Positions 1 through 8,665 are shown, numbered from the stretch's first letter. The stretch is DNA of 33,412 nt from Sulfurimonas sp. (GCA_027019325.1 JALUWT010000175.1:1-33412); one strand, 5' to 3'. Numbers and translations are program-made. The notes: generated by a model from the letters alone, not told the origin.

Positions 1-146
1 ACAGTATATTTACGAATTTTTGTTGGTAAAGGTATTGGACCACGGATTACCGCGCCAGTACGCTTAACAGCCTCTACGATTGATGCTACTGATCTATCAA
101 GTACACGATGATCGTAAGCTTTCAATTTTAAACGAATTTTTTCCAT
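1..146 (-). CDS. rpsJ: 30S ribosomal protein S10, N-terminal part (cut by window edge)
   Basis: The reverse complement starts with ATG at base 146 and translates to [20 protein letters not shown], continuing through [18 protein letters not shown]. This is the N-terminal half of ribosomal protein S10, a 30S subunit component that also acts in antitermination as NusE. About 48 codons are present; the rest lies off the left edge. A good ribosome binding site (AGAAGGAA on the minus strand) sits just upstream of the start. In many bacteria rpsJ opens the large S10 ribosomal protein operon, and the strong promoter seen here fits that role. It is divergent from the ATPase gene that follows. The ORF track missed it because it is truncated. 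Confidence 0.97.
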
Positions 147-201
147 AATTTTCCTTCTAAAGAACTCGTTGGATCCTAGCCCAACTATTTAAGGGAGCGG
201 A

Positions 202-230
202 ATTATACTCAATCTCTCTGCAATATTCAA
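202..230 (-). promoter_or_regulatory. Sigma-70 promoter for rpsJ
   Basis: On the minus strand TTGAAT (225-230) and TATAAT (202-207) are separated by exactly 17 bases. This gives an untranslated leader of roughly 50 bases before rpsJ. The leader contains a small potential hairpin, GTTGG/CCAAC with an 8-base loop (168-185). Position and quality fit the start of a ribosomal protein operon. Confidence 0.8.
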
Positions 231-267
231 GGTTTTAGGGGGTAAAAATGGAAATTCTTTAAAATTT

Positions 268-296
268 ATTTCCTTTTAATAAGGAAATGATAAAAT
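268..296 (+). promoter_or_regulatory. Extended -10 promoter and 8-bp palindrome before the ATPase gene
   Basis: TGATAAAAT (288-296) reads as an extended -10 box about 27 bases before the ATG at 323. No -35 match is seen, which is common in Campylobacterota. A perfect hairpin, ATTTCCTT-TTAAT-AAGGAAAT (268-288), fills the space immediately upstream and touches the -10 box, so it could be a repressor site. Function is inferred only. Confidence 0.5.
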
Positions 297-322
297 ACAC
301 TATACAAAAAAATGGATAAAAA

Positions 323-1387
323 ATGGAAATTTTACTTGAAGAGTTTTATAAAACAGAGCTGCAGCTAGAAAAATTTCATCAGAGAAAAGCTTCTATTGAT
401 GAAAAATCATACCAGATAAACGGTATCACACAGAGCGGAAAAACAAAACTGATAAAGAACTATCTGCTTTCACTCAAAAAAAACTCCTACCTCTACATTA
501 ACTGCAGTGACATCCGTATAGATGTAGAGGCACTGAATGCAATCCTGCCCTCCTTTTGCAATAAAAACAAGATTGATGTGCTTGCTTTGGACAACTATAA
601 AGAGGGCTTTGCCTTTGCTAATGTCACGCAGCTGCTTGTTGCATCAGAGATTCATTATGACCTGCCCTTTCTTGAGACAATTCAGCTCTATCCACTTGAT
701 TATGAAGAATTTTTAGCCTATGAGCATAAATTTGACTCTTCCGCACTCAACCATTTTGTACAGCTCGGCGGATTTGCTGTCATGCAAACAATAAGTGTTG
801 ATGAGCGCATCATCTTCTTACAAAAAATTCTACAGGCAAGTTTAAATGATGTAGAGTTTGACATCATCAAACTCTGTGCGAAATTCATGTCACAGAAACT
901 CTCTGCTTTTACACTCTATGAAAGACTCAAACAGAGTCGTAAGATATCTAAAGACAAACTTTACAGATCTTTTGAGGCCCTGCGTGAGAAGAACTATATT
1001 CATCTACTTGAAAAATATGCACATGCAAAAGCGACCAAAAAAGTCTATCTTTGCGACAGTTCCCTCAAGTCTGCACTGAGTATAGAGAAGAACTTTGTCC
1101 GTCTGTTTGAAAACATGGTCTTTTTGGAACTCTTAAAATCAAAAACTGTATGCTACTACGAAGATGGCATAGATTTTTATCTGCCTCACAGTGATGAGAT
1201 TCTTCTTTGCAAGCCTTTTATAGATGAACGCCGTTTATTTAAGAAGTTAGAGAGCATCGAAGCCTTTCTTTTTAGTTACGGTGTAAGAAAAATAACCGTT
1301 ATCACCATGAATAAAGAGGGAACGATTTCACATCCGCTCTCAAAGGTAGCTATAATACCTTTTGATATTTGGGCATTAGGAGATTAA
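323..1387 (+). CDS. P-loop ATPase of the AAA/ATP-binding family, role unknown
   Basis: The 354-residue product has a Walker A-like loop, GITQSGKT, near residues 34-41, and a possible Walker B strand, VLALDNY, near residue 90. The middle region contains LYPLDYEEFLAYE, which resembles the segment after the ATPase core in AAA_14/DUF4143-type ATP-binding proteins (family knowledge). The C-terminal third looks like the winged-helix plus nuclease-fold region of those proteins, but I see no clear PD-(D/E)xK catalytic set. No signal peptide or membrane segment is visible. The stop codon abuts the rnhB start with no gap, so the two are probably cotranscribed. It carries one CTCACGCA octamer at 981-988, the only copy in the window on the non-coding strand. 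Function is not assigned. Confidence 0.85.
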   Translation: MEILLEEFYKTELQLEKFHQRKASIDEKSYQINGITQSGKTKLIKNYLLSLKKNSYLYINCSDIRIDVEALNAILPSFCNKNKIDVLALDNYKEGFAFANVTQLLVASEIHYDLPFLETIQLYPLDYEEFLAYEHKFDSSALNHFVQLGGFAVMQTISVDERIIFLQKILQASLNDVEFDIIKLCAKFMSQKLSAFTLYERLKQSRKISKDKLYRSFEALREKNYIHLLEKYAHAKATKKVYLCDSSLKSALSIEKNFVRLFENMVFLELLKSKTVCYYEDGIDFYLPHSDEILLCKPFIDERRLFKKLESIEAFLFSYGVRKITVITMNKEGTISHPLSKVAIIPFDIWALGD

Positions 1388-1939
1388 ATGGGAACACTAT
1401 GTGGCATAGATGAAGCAGGGCGCGGACCACTTGCAGGCGACCTTGTAATGGCAGGATGTATCTTGCTAAAAAAGGTAGAAGGGCTCAATGACTCTAAAAA
1501 ACTCAGCGAGAAAAGAAGAGAGAGCCTCTATGCACAAATCACTCCTCACGCAGAGTACCATATAGTAAAGTTCTCAGCACAACAGATAGATGCTCAAGGC
1601 ATATCGCAGTGTCTCACGCAGGGACTTCAAGAGATAATGCAAAACCTCAACGCCGATGAGTACCTCTTTGACGGTAATTCCACCTACGGAGTCAAAGGTC
1701 TGCAGACGATGATAAAAGCCGATGGAAAAATCCCGGAGGTCAGTGCTGCTTCTATTTTAGCGAAGGTGACACATGACAGGGATATTTTAGAGATGGCAAA
1801 AAAATACCCTGAGTATCAGTTTGAGAAGCACAAAGGTTATGGGACGAAACTACACATAGAAATGATTCAAAAATATGGTTACTGCGACATTCACCGAAGA
1901 ACTTACAAAATTAAAGCGCTTGAGCCTAGACTTTTTTAA
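1388..1939 (+). CDS. rnhB: Ribonuclease HII
   Basis: The 183-residue protein opens with GIDEAGRGPLAG, the signature of RNase HII, which cuts the RNA strand of RNA-DNA hybrids and removes ribonucleotides misincorporated into DNA. The DE pair at residues 7-8, the Asp in LFDGN and the Asp in KVTHDRD supply the expected acidic metal-binding site. The conserved AASILAKVTHDR and HKGYGTKLH blocks follow. Length is typical of the short bacterial form. It starts directly after the ATPase stop, so it probably depends on the upstream promoter. Two CTCACGCA octamers lie inside it, in different reading frames (PHAE and LTQG). Confidence 0.97.
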   Translation: MGTLCGIDEAGRGPLAGDLVMAGCILLKKVEGLNDSKKLSEKRRESLYAQITPHAEYHIVKFSAQQIDAQGISQCLTQGLQEIMQNLNADEYLFDGNSTYGVKGLQTMIKADGKIPEVSAASILAKVTHDRDILEMAKKYPEYQFEKHKGYGTKLHIEMIQKYGYCDIHRRTYKIKALEPRLF

Positions 1940-1949
1940 TTTATTTCAT

Positions 1950-1955
1950 TACAAT
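1950..1955 (+). promoter_or_regulatory. Possible -10 box before the small membrane protein
   Basis: TACAAT lies 11 bases after the rnhB stop and about 28 bases before the chosen start of the next gene. No -35 partner is visible. The call is tentative. Confidence 0.3.
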
Positions 1956-1982
1956 ATGTGAAATTTAACTAAAGGGGTGCTT

Positions 1983-2522
1983 GTGGAAGCAACACAAACA
2001 ACGCAAGAGGTCGCAGAACAGCAGGCAACAACGACAAGAGAAATGTCAGAACAGGAGTATGAGAATGCTATGATAGAGGCATTTATAAACAAGCCGGAAA
2101 AAACTCTATGGTATCAGTTGGCATTTTCCAAGTTTAATATCAATGGCATAGATTCCATGAAATGGGTCTGGAGCTGGTGGGCTTTCTTTGGAACATGGGC
2201 ATTTTTACTCTACAGAAAACAGTATATTCCTGCAGTAGTACTTTTTTTCATTGGACTTTTTGCAGGTGTTATTCCTTTTATTGGAGGACTGCTCGTTACA
2301 GTACTGGCCGGTGGATTTTCTACCTACTTTATTTATAAAGGCTATAAGCACAAAAAGGCAGAAATCGAAGCAAACATTGACGATATAGATACAAGAATCG
2401 AGACAATGCGCCAAGTTGGTGGTTATAATCAATGGGTTATTTGGGTCTATGTTATTTTTGTCGGACTTATACTTTTTTATATCTTTGCTATGATGCTCTC
2501 TACAATAGCTTCAATGAACTAA
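1983..2522 (+). CDS. Small multi-pass membrane protein, DUF2628-like
   Basis: About 179 residues with a hydrophilic N-terminus rich in Gln, Thr and Glu, then hydrophobic segments around WWAFFGTWAFLLY, IPAVVLFFIGLFAGVIPFIGGL and WVIWVYVIFVGLILFYIFAMML. The NKPEKTLWYQLAFSKF and SWWAFFGTWAFLLYRK patterns resemble DUF2628 family proteins, whose function is unknown. The ORF track starts at GTG 1977, but the ribosome binding site AAAGGGG (1971-1977) overlaps that codon and sits 5 bases before the in-frame GTG at 1983, so I prefer 1983. It precedes the pel operon, which has its own promoter, and nothing in the sequence ties it to Pel. Confidence 0.75.
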   Translation: MEATQTTQEVAEQQATTTREMSEQEYENAMIEAFINKPEKTLWYQLAFSKFNINGIDSMKWVWSWWAFFGTWAFLLYRKQYIPAVVLFFIGLFAGVIPFIGGLLVTVLAGGFSTYFIYKGYKHKKAEIEANIDDIDTRIETMRQVGGYNQWVIWVYVIFVGLILFYIFAMMLSTIASMN

Positions 2523-2538
2523 ATATAGGAACAATTTG

Positions 2539-2573
2539 TGCTATAATATTCTCCAAAACGAGGATATTATAGC
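2539..2573 (+). promoter_or_regulatory. pel operon promoter with palindrome spanning the -10 box
   Basis: TGCTATAAT (2539-2547) is a perfect extended -10 box 28 bases before the pelC ATG at 2575. No -35 box is seen. The box lies in a perfect 10-bp inverted repeat: GCTATAATAT (2540-2549) and ATATTATAGC (2564-2573), separated by 14 bases. The right arm abuts the start codon region and overlaps the likely Shine-Dalgarno AGGA (2561-2564). Because the left arm contains the -10 box itself, the repeat would act in DNA as an operator rather than as an RNA hairpin. Confidence 0.65.
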
Positions 2574-2574
2574 C

Positions 2575-3063
2575 ATGAAAACATTTTTAACAATTATCAC
2601 TTCAATCATACTGCTCACAGCTTGTTCAACAACTGCTCTTGTAAATACAAAAAATAACCTTCCAGACAGCAATCAAACAGCTCAGATATCTCTCTTTGAG
2701 TTAAACAACTATACAGACACTCCAAGAGCCGGTATGCGTGCTACAAATATAGTAGAAGGTGTTTTACTTGCACAGGGCTATCATCTTAAAACACATCTCA
2801 ATCAAAAGATAGATTCACTTGAAGATGCGCAGGACTCAGCACAAGAAGACCATTCAACATATTTTTTTATCGGTGGCATCAGTGAATGGAGATACAAAAC
2901 AGGTATTGACGGGGAACCTGCCGTAAGTCTGCAGCTTAGTCTTTACAATACACAGAGTGCAAAACTTATTTGGAGTGCAACAGGATCAGATAGCGACTGG
3001 GGTAATGGTTCCATTGGAAGTACTGCTCAAAATCTCATTGAGCAGATGACAAACAATCATTAA
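2575..3063 (+). CDS. pelC: PelC-like outer-membrane lipoprotein of Pel export
   Basis: The start at ATG 2575 (MKTFLTIITS) gives a lipoprotein signal ending LLTAC-S, with lipidated Cys17; the track's start at 2536 would place 13 extra residues before the signal and has no ribosome site. The mature part is about 145 residues. The block EWRYKTGIDGEPAVSLQLSL followed by LIWSATGSDSD matches the conserved core I recall for PelC. That protein forms a ring on the periplasmic face of the outer membrane and helps guide Pel to the PelB pore (known for Pseudomonas PelC). It is the first gene of the operon, 18 bases before pelD. Identity rests on motif recall plus context. Confidence 0.85.
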   Translation: MKTFLTIITSIILLTACSTTALVNTKNNLPDSNQTAQISLFELNNYTDTPRAGMRATNIVEGVLLAQGYHLKTHLNQKIDSLEDAQDSAQEDHSTYFFIGGISEWRYKTGIDGEPAVSLQLSLYNTQSAKLIWSATGSDSDWGNGSIGSTAQNLIEQMTNNH

Positions 3064-3081
3064 TAAGAGAAATACTTTTTA

Positions 3082-4440
3082 ATGAAACCAATCACAAAAA
3101 GAATTAAAAAACTCTCACGACTAGAATATATAGTTCAAAAGATTCAAAAATACTCTTATGCAGAGACATTTACTCTCGTTAGCGCCTTTTTGCTCATCGG
3201 TTATCTGGTCAGCCCACACGACATGTGTCTCACGCAGGAGAAAGTTCCCTATCTTCTAATCATCTTAGCGATTCTTACTCTTTTTCACGGCTTTGAAAGT
3301 GGTTTTGTCGCGATGAGTTTAATCTCTCTGAGCATGTGGAAGTTTTATGATGAATTCCCCTACGTTAATTTTTTGGTTGACTTAATGATGGTGCTTATTT
3401 TTAGTGAGTTTCATTACTACTGGACAAAAAAAATACGGGAACTTAAAATTGATGATGATTACAAAGCCTCCAAACTGGATGAACTCTCAAAAGCATTCTA
3501 TACTTTAAAAATCTCTCATGATCAGCTGGAAAAAAATTATGTTCTCAAACCTATGAGTATCCGCAGTGCCATTGAAGAGATTCTTCTCAAGAAAAAACAA
3601 CAAAACAAGCAGGATGAAGTAGCACAAAGCAGTGAACAGTACCAAGAGTTCTTACTGCTTTTGGAAAAATCTTTTAATCTTCAAAGCGGTCTAATTATTC
3701 ATAAAGTTACACATCGCGTAAACAAAACATTGACACCCCAAAATGCTTCCATAACCTACAGTCATGCCTATGAAAAAAGAGATGAAGCGGCTCTATACAG
3801 TGATTACATGATACAGCATGCCCTTGAGCGAAAAAAACCTATTTTTGTCAGTGATGCAGCAAAAAATCCAACTTTACAACAGACAGAAACTGCAAAATTT
3901 TTAGCCGTTATCCCTACCGTTTATAATGATGAAGTCGTCACTCTTCTGGCCATAGAAAAAATGCCCTTTATGTCTTTTAACAAAGAAAACCTCATCTCTA
4001 TAGCTATTTTATTGGAGTATCTCTCTATACAAATTTACCAAAAAGAGACCTGGAAGCAATCAGAAAAAATGCAAACTCTTTTTGCAGAAAAGAGCTTTAA
4101 ATATGAGTGTTGCAGATTGAAATACCTGCATGATAAATACAAAATCGATTCCACACTGCTGATAATCAAGATTGATAATGAGTTACAGACACGCAGAGTG
4201 TTAGAAAAGACACAACGACTCCTGCGTTCACTCGATATTGTTACACAGACAAAATATAAAGAGACATTTTATCTTGTTGTACTTTTTCCACTCAATGACC
4301 AGGCTGTTGCCTTAGGGTTTTTAAACAGACTTCTTTATAATCTACAAAATAAAAAAGACAAAGCTTTTGAGTATATGACTTTTGGCATCAAACAAGAAGA
4401 TCTGATATTTCAATACATAACAGATGATTATCATGGATAA
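3082..4440 (+). CDS. pelD: PelD, c-di-GMP-binding inner-membrane regulator of Pel synthesis
   Basis: The 452-residue product (about 455 in Pseudomonas) begins with hydrophobic membrane segments (residues about 30-110, for example AETFTLVSAFLLIGYLV). A predicted coiled region, a GAF domain (about 170-320) and a degenerate GGDEF-like domain follow. The family binds cyclic di-GMP through an RxxD inhibitory-site motif. Here R382-S-L-D385 is present in LLRSLDIV, and R416 lies 34 residues downstream, close to the 35-residue spacing of R367 and R402 in Pseudomonas PelD. No GGDEF catalytic signature is seen, so it is a receptor, not a cyclase. The gene overlaps pelE. A CTCACGCA octamer is at 3229. 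Pel synthesis here is therefore likely controlled post-translationally by c-di-GMP. Confidence 0.93.
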   Translation: MKPITKRIKKLSRLEYIVQKIQKYSYAETFTLVSAFLLIGYLVSPHDMCLTQEKVPYLLIILAILTLFHGFESGFVAMSLISLSMWKFYDEFPYVNFLVDLMMVLIFSEFHYYWTKKIRELKIDDDYKASKLDELSKAFYTLKISHDQLEKNYVLKPMSIRSAIEEILLKKKQQNKQDEVAQSSEQYQEFLLLLEKSFNLQSGLIIHKVTHRVNKTLTPQNASITYSHAYEKRDEAALYSDYMIQHALERKKPIFVSDAAKNPTLQQTETAKFLAVIPTVYNDEVVTLLAIEKMPFMSFNKENLISIAILLEYLSIQIYQKETWKQSEKMQTLFAEKSFKYECCRLKYLHDKYKIDSTLLIIKIDNELQTRRVLEKTQRLLRSLDIVTQTKYKETFYLVVLFPLNDQAVALGFLNRLLYNLQNKKDKAFEYMTFGIKQEDLIFQYITDDYHG

Positions 4441-5584
4441 TATTTTTGCTTTTTATTCAACCCATTTCTATCCTTTACTCGCTCTGCATATCTGTATCAT
4501 ACTCTTGTTGGCATTTGGTATCTCAAAATATGCACTGAAAAGATTTACAACAGTTTGCAAAGAAGATAAGTATCGACTCCAAGCCGTACAGGATAGAAGC
4601 CTCTTCTATAAATTTCTTTTCAGTGCCTCTTTGCATAAAAATAATCCTACTACAATATTTTTCTTTGTCCTTGCCTTTAATCTGGCTATCCCTTATGTTG
4701 GATATTTTTTCACACTGTGGCTTTTTTGGTATATGACACACATCGAGTATGCTCAGAAGGTCGTTAATACCGATATGCTCAATCTCGATGAATTTGAGAC
4801 TTCTTTTTTAAAAATTGAACGAACCTTCGGTGAAGGTTCCATGATTAATCTCATCGAAAACATCTATGTTCCAAAATCAAAAAAAATTAAAGCGCTCTCC
4901 ATTTTGGCAGAGGACCCTTCGCCAATCAGTCTCAGTATCATCAAACAGACATTGACTAGTGAAGATGATGAGATACGCCTTTTTGGATATGCCATACTCA
5001 ACAAAACAGAAAAAACCCTCAATGACAGAATAAATAGATATCTTGAAATAATTCGCAAAGAGTCTACAAAAGGAGATGCTACAGATGAACAAAAAGTAGC
5101 CTTTGCTTCTAAAGAGTTGGCATTTTTATATTGGGAAATGGTCTATACAGAACTCTCACATGAGAGTCTGAAAAAAAACTTTTTAAACTCTGCACTTTTG
5201 TATCTTGAGCTCTCACAAGAATTTTACATGGAAAAACTCAGTCATCTCCTAAAACAGTTCAATACTCTCAAAGAAAAAACCCAAAGATCCAAATCATTAA
5301 ACGCACTCCTTGAAGATACCTATTTGACCTGTTCTAGTATTTTTACGCTCAAAGGAAGAATATTTACCGTTAAAGAAAAATATGAAAATGCGCAAGAGTA
5401 TTTTACACTTGCAGAAGAGTTGCTGAGTGAAAAATCAACGAGCATCCTTCCCTATCTTGCTGAAGTCTATTTTATCACGCAGAGATACTCCATAGTCAAG
5501 TCTATTTTAAATCATTCTCAAGATCTAGCATACAATCCAAAACTCTACCCAATCATCAAACAGTGGGAAATCAGCCATGAGTAA
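4424..5584 (+). CDS. pelE: PelE, inner-membrane TPR protein of the Pel synthase complex
   Basis: The 386-residue protein has two N-terminal hydrophobic segments (HFYPLLALHICIILLLAFG and IFFFVLAFNLAIPYVGYFFTLWLFWYM, split here only for description), followed by a long helical cytoplasmic region with TPR-like repeats. Near the C-terminus YENAQEYFTLAEELL is a clear TPR-like helix pair. In Pseudomonas, PelE sits in the inner membrane with PelD, PelF and PelG. The start is uncertain: ATG 4424 overlaps pelD by 17 bases, and an in-frame ATG at 4433 overlaps by 8; neither has a good ribosome site. The end overlaps pelF by 8 bases, which suggests translational coupling. The call depends strongly on position between pelD and pelF. 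Confidence 0.88.
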   Translation: MIIMDNIFAFYSTHFYPLLALHICIILLLAFGISKYALKRFTTVCKEDKYRLQAVQDRSLFYKFLFSASLHKNNPTTIFFFVLAFNLAIPYVGYFFTLWLFWYMTHIEYAQKVVNTDMLNLDEFETSFLKIERTFGEGSMINLIENIYVPKSKKIKALSILAEDPSPISLSIIKQTLTSEDDEIRLFGYAILNKTEKTLNDRINRYLEIIRKESTKGDATDEQKVAFASKELAFLYWEMVYTELSHESLKKNFLNSALLYLELSQEFYMEKLSHLLKQFNTLKEKTQRSKSLNALLEDTYLTCSSIFTLKGRIFTVKEKYENAQEYFTLAEELLSEKSTSILPYLAEVYFITQRYSIVKSILNHSQDLAYNPKLYPIIKQWEISHE

Positions 5585-7292
5585 ACATTTTCCTAAAAGC
5601 AGCCATGTGGACATCATGCTTTTTTCTGAAGGAACATACCCTTATATAAAAGGTGGAGTTTCAAGCTGGATTTTACAACTGATGCAGGGACTTCCAGAGT
5701 TTACTTTTGGAGTCTGTTTCATCGGAGCAACACCCTACTTAAATGGTAAGAAAATGGAAGTTTGTTATGAATTTCCTCCTAATCTTAAACATCTTGAGGT
5801 CCATTATCTTTTTGAAAAATCCCAAGAGAGCAAAATTCCTAAAAAACTTAAAGGGAATAAAACAGGGTTCCAAGCCATTAGAAAACTATACAAATCGCTA
5901 ACAATGCAAAGGGGAAATCTACCTGAAATGCTGCAAAATATTGATTTTTATTTCAAAGATGTTAGCTTTGAAGATTTTTTATACTCAGAAGAAGCTTGGG
6001 AATTCATCAATGAGCTCTATATGAAAAATGCTCCCGATATTCCTTTTATCGACTATTTTTGGACCGTCAGAAATATTCATAAACCCATCTGGATCTTGGC
6101 ACAGATCGTTAAAAATCTACCGCAGACAAATATTTACCATGCTCCCTCAACAGGTTATGCCGGTTTTCTCGGTACGCTCGCATCCTACACAACACAACGC
6201 CCCTTTGTTTTGACAGAACACGGCATCTATACAAGAGAGAGAAAAATAGATATGCTCTCAGCTGATTGGATTGAGTACAAAAAACCTGCACTTTTACAGC
6301 AGCCTGAAGAGTATAATTACATTAAAAAAATGTGGGTTGATTTTTTTGATAAAATAGGGCTTTTTTGTTACTACCGTGCCAATCACATTCTCTCCCTTTA
6401 TAAAGGGGCCCAGCAGATTCAAATAGCACTTGGTGCACCCGAATCACGCTCTGACATTATTCCAAACGGTGTTGATGTAGATAAGTTGATGCAGACTATA
6501 CAGCTGCGGAAAGATCCTCCAAAACCCATTATCACGCTCATAGGAAGAGTTGTGCCCATCAAAGATATTAAAACCTTTATTCGTGCCATTAAGATTGTAA
6601 GCCAAAAGATTCCAAACATTGAAGGCTGGATAGTCGGTTCTGTTGATGAAGATATAGAGTATGTACGTGAATGCCAACAGATGGCTATTTCACTTGATTT
6701 AAAATTTAATCTACAAACCTTTGCAAATAACAAAGCGACACAATCCTTTGAACAGCTCCAAGAAAATCCTGACAAAATCAAATTTTTTGGACACAGCGAC
6801 ATTACACAAGTGCTCCCAATCTCAGCACTACAGACACTCACCTCCATCAGTGAAGGCATGCCTTTAGTTATTTTGGAAGGGTTTGCAGCAGGTGTTCCCT
6901 GCGTTGCAACGGATGTCGGAAGTTGTCGCGATCTCATCGAAGGCGGACTCAATGAAGAAGATAAAAAAATTGGTCTTGCAGGTGCTGTAACAGGCATCGC
7001 AAATCCTGAGGCTTTGGCACAAGAGTATATAAAATTTTTAACTTTTGAAAATGGAGTTTGGGAACAGGCTCAAAAAAATGCACTCACAAGAGTACAGAAA
7101 TATTACAAAGAAGATATGTTTTTACAGGAGTATAGAGATATTTACAATGAAGCCCTGCATCTCAACTGGGCAGAACTCCAAAAAAAAGTTTTTGCGTATT
7201 ATGCAGTAAACAGAATTCCTTATCCAGAACTAAAGATAAAAAGATTTACAATACGCAAGTATACAAAAACTCCAAAAGCAGGTAAGGCGTAA
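5577..7292 (+). CDS. pelF: PelF, GT4-family glycosyltransferase that polymerises Pel
   Basis: The N-terminal block MLFSEGTYPYIKGGVSSWIL is the hallmark of PelF. The C-terminal GT-B half has FNL-type nucleotide-sugar residues: IPNGVDVDKL, LIGRVVPIKDIKTF and the EX7E motif (E426 to E434, in SEGMPLVILEG) followed by VATDVGSCRDLIEGG. In Pseudomonas the cytosolic enzyme uses UDP-sugars to build the GalNAc/GlcNAc-containing Pel chain. At 571 residues it is longer than the roughly 507-residue Pseudomonas protein; the extra length appears spread through the N-terminal half and a C-terminal tail (YPELKIKRFTIRKYT). It overlaps pelE by 8 bases and shares its last base with the pelG start (TAATG). Confidence 0.96.
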   Translation: MSKHFPKSSHVDIMLFSEGTYPYIKGGVSSWILQLMQGLPEFTFGVCFIGATPYLNGKKMEVCYEFPPNLKHLEVHYLFEKSQESKIPKKLKGNKTGFQAIRKLYKSLTMQRGNLPEMLQNIDFYFKDVSFEDFLYSEEAWEFINELYMKNAPDIPFIDYFWTVRNIHKPIWILAQIVKNLPQTNIYHAPSTGYAGFLGTLASYTTQRPFVLTEHGIYTRERKIDMLSADWIEYKKPALLQQPEEYNYIKKMWVDFFDKIGLFCYYRANHILSLYKGAQQIQIALGAPESRSDIIPNGVDVDKLMQTIQLRKDPPKPIITLIGRVVPIKDIKTFIRAIKIVSQKIPNIEGWIVGSVDEDIEYVRECQQMAISLDLKFNLQTFANNKATQSFEQLQENPDKIKFFGHSDITQVLPISALQTLTSISEGMPLVILEGFAAGVPCVATDVGSCRDLIEGGLNEEDKKIGLAGAVTGIANPEALAQEYIKFLTFENGVWEQAQKNALTRVQKYYKEDMFLQEYRDIYNEALHLNWAELQKKVFAYYAVNRIPYPELKIKRFTIRKYTKTPKAGKA

Positions 7293-8665
7293 TGGCAGGC
7301 ATAGGGTTTGAGCTTCGAAAAATACTCAAAGAGGACCGTCTTCTCTCTTTGGCCAAAGTATACGGCTACTCTGCAATACTCAGCTCCGGCCCGTGGGTTA
7401 TCTCTATTATTGCCATTTTACTTGTAGGTTTTGTCAGTCTTGCGAGTTATGGAGCCAACAGTGATGTATACCGTTTTCAAGTTGTCATTACCTATGCCAT
7501 TGCCCTTGCTTCAAGTTTAATCATCACCGGTCTGGTACAGCTTCCTTTTACCCGTTACATCGCAGATTTGATTTTCAATCACCGTGAAGATGAAATTCTC
7601 CCCTCATTTTTTGGCGCAATTTTTCTCTCATGGATACTTGGACTTCCTTTCATCATACCTTTTTACCTCTGGATGTTTGAAGGGCAAAGCCTCGTTTTTA
7701 TTGTCGGAACAGTTGCCACATTTCTTGTCTTATGTGCTGTGTGGATTGCAAGTATTTTGGCAGCAAGTTTGAAGTACTACAAAGGTGTTGTCTGGTCCTA
7801 CTTTCTCTCCTATACTTTAATCGTCATCGCTTCAATTTTTTTAGGTGACAGTATTGAAAAACTCATCTATATCTTTTTTATCGGAAATGCCCTGCTGCTT
7901 GTTGCTTTAATGACCCTTATCATTAAAAGCTACAATGCTACAATATTTCTTAAAATCGATTTTTTTCTGGCAAAAAACTTCTACTGGTCTTTAGCCTTTG
8001 CCGGACTTTTTTATAATCTTGGCGCCTGGGTAGACAAGTTTATCTTTTGGTATAATCCTGCAACTGGCTACGCTGTGCTGGGAAGACTACATGCATCCAT
8101 TGTCTATGATATGCCAATATTTTTAGCGTATCTCTCGATTTTACCCGGTATGGCAATATTTTTCTTTCGTCTTGAAGCCGATTTTGCCGAGAAGTATGAG
8201 CTCTACTATGATGCAGTCAGAAATGGTGGAACACTCAAGATGATTCGTACCTACAGAGATGAGATGGTAAATATTATCCGCCATGCTATGCATGAGATTA
8301 TTATTATACAGGGAATTGTAGATATTATGCTTTTTCTCTCCGCTCCACAGATTTTTGCAGCACTCAAGATTCCACAACTCTACCTTGGACTCTTTTATGT
8401 TCTGACAATCGGTGCGATGCTGCAGCTTGCCTTTATGTCCGTTCTTGCAATACTTTATTATCTTGACAGAAAAATGGTTGCTATGTGGCTGAGTCTCGCA
8501 TTTTTTATTTTAAATGCCGTGCTGACGCTACTCTCCATAGATATGGGGCCGGCAATGTTTGGTTATGGCTATGCCGTATCACTGCTTATCGTCTTTACAG
8601 CAAGTATCTTGGTACTTAGAAATGAAATGAACAGGTTGAATTATGAAACATTTATGCTCCAGTAA
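7292..8665 (+). CDS. pelG: PelG, polytopic inner-membrane protein for Pel translocation
   Basis: The 457-residue protein (456 in Pseudomonas) starts MAGIGFELRKILKEDRLLSL, the typical PelG N-terminus, and then has about 12 hydrophobic segments in a MATE/flippase-like pattern. PelG is thought to carry the Pel polymer across the inner membrane in complex with PelD, PelE and PelF (family knowledge). The cytoplasmic N-terminus and the segment NLGAWVDKFIFWYNPATGY are well conserved in the family as I recall it. The coding region overlaps pelA by 23 bases, so pelA translation is likely coupled to it. Confidence 0.95.
   Translation: MAGIGFELRKILKEDRLLSLAKVYGYSAILSSGPWVISIIAILLVGFVSLASYGANSDVYRFQVVITYAIALASSLIITGLVQLPFTRYIADLIFNHREDEILPSFFGAIFLSWILGLPFIIPFYLWMFEGQSLVFIVGTVATFLVLCAVWIASILAASLKYYKGVVWSYFLSYTLIVIASIFLGDSIEKLIYIFFIGNALLLVALMTLIIKSYNATIFLKIDFFLAKNFYWSLAFAGLFYNLGAWVDKFIFWYNPATGYAVLGRLHASIVYDMPIFLAYLSILPGMAIFFFRLEADFAEKYELYYDAVRNGGTLKMIRTYRDEMVNIIRHAMHEIIIIQGIVDIMLFLSAPQIFAALKIPQLYLGLFYVLTIGAMLQLAFMSVLAILYYLDRKMVAMWLSLAFFILNAVLTLLSIDMGPAMFGYGYAVSLLIVFTASILVLRNEMNRLNYETFMLQ

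Noticed and set aside
1940-1976. Intrinsic terminator after rnhB (T-run ACTTTTTTAA)
   Set aside because: No stable hairpin precedes the T-run.
6419-6997. 192-aa minus-strand ORF
   Set aside because: It lies wholly inside pelF, which has strong motifs in its own frame; composition is that of an antisense shadow.
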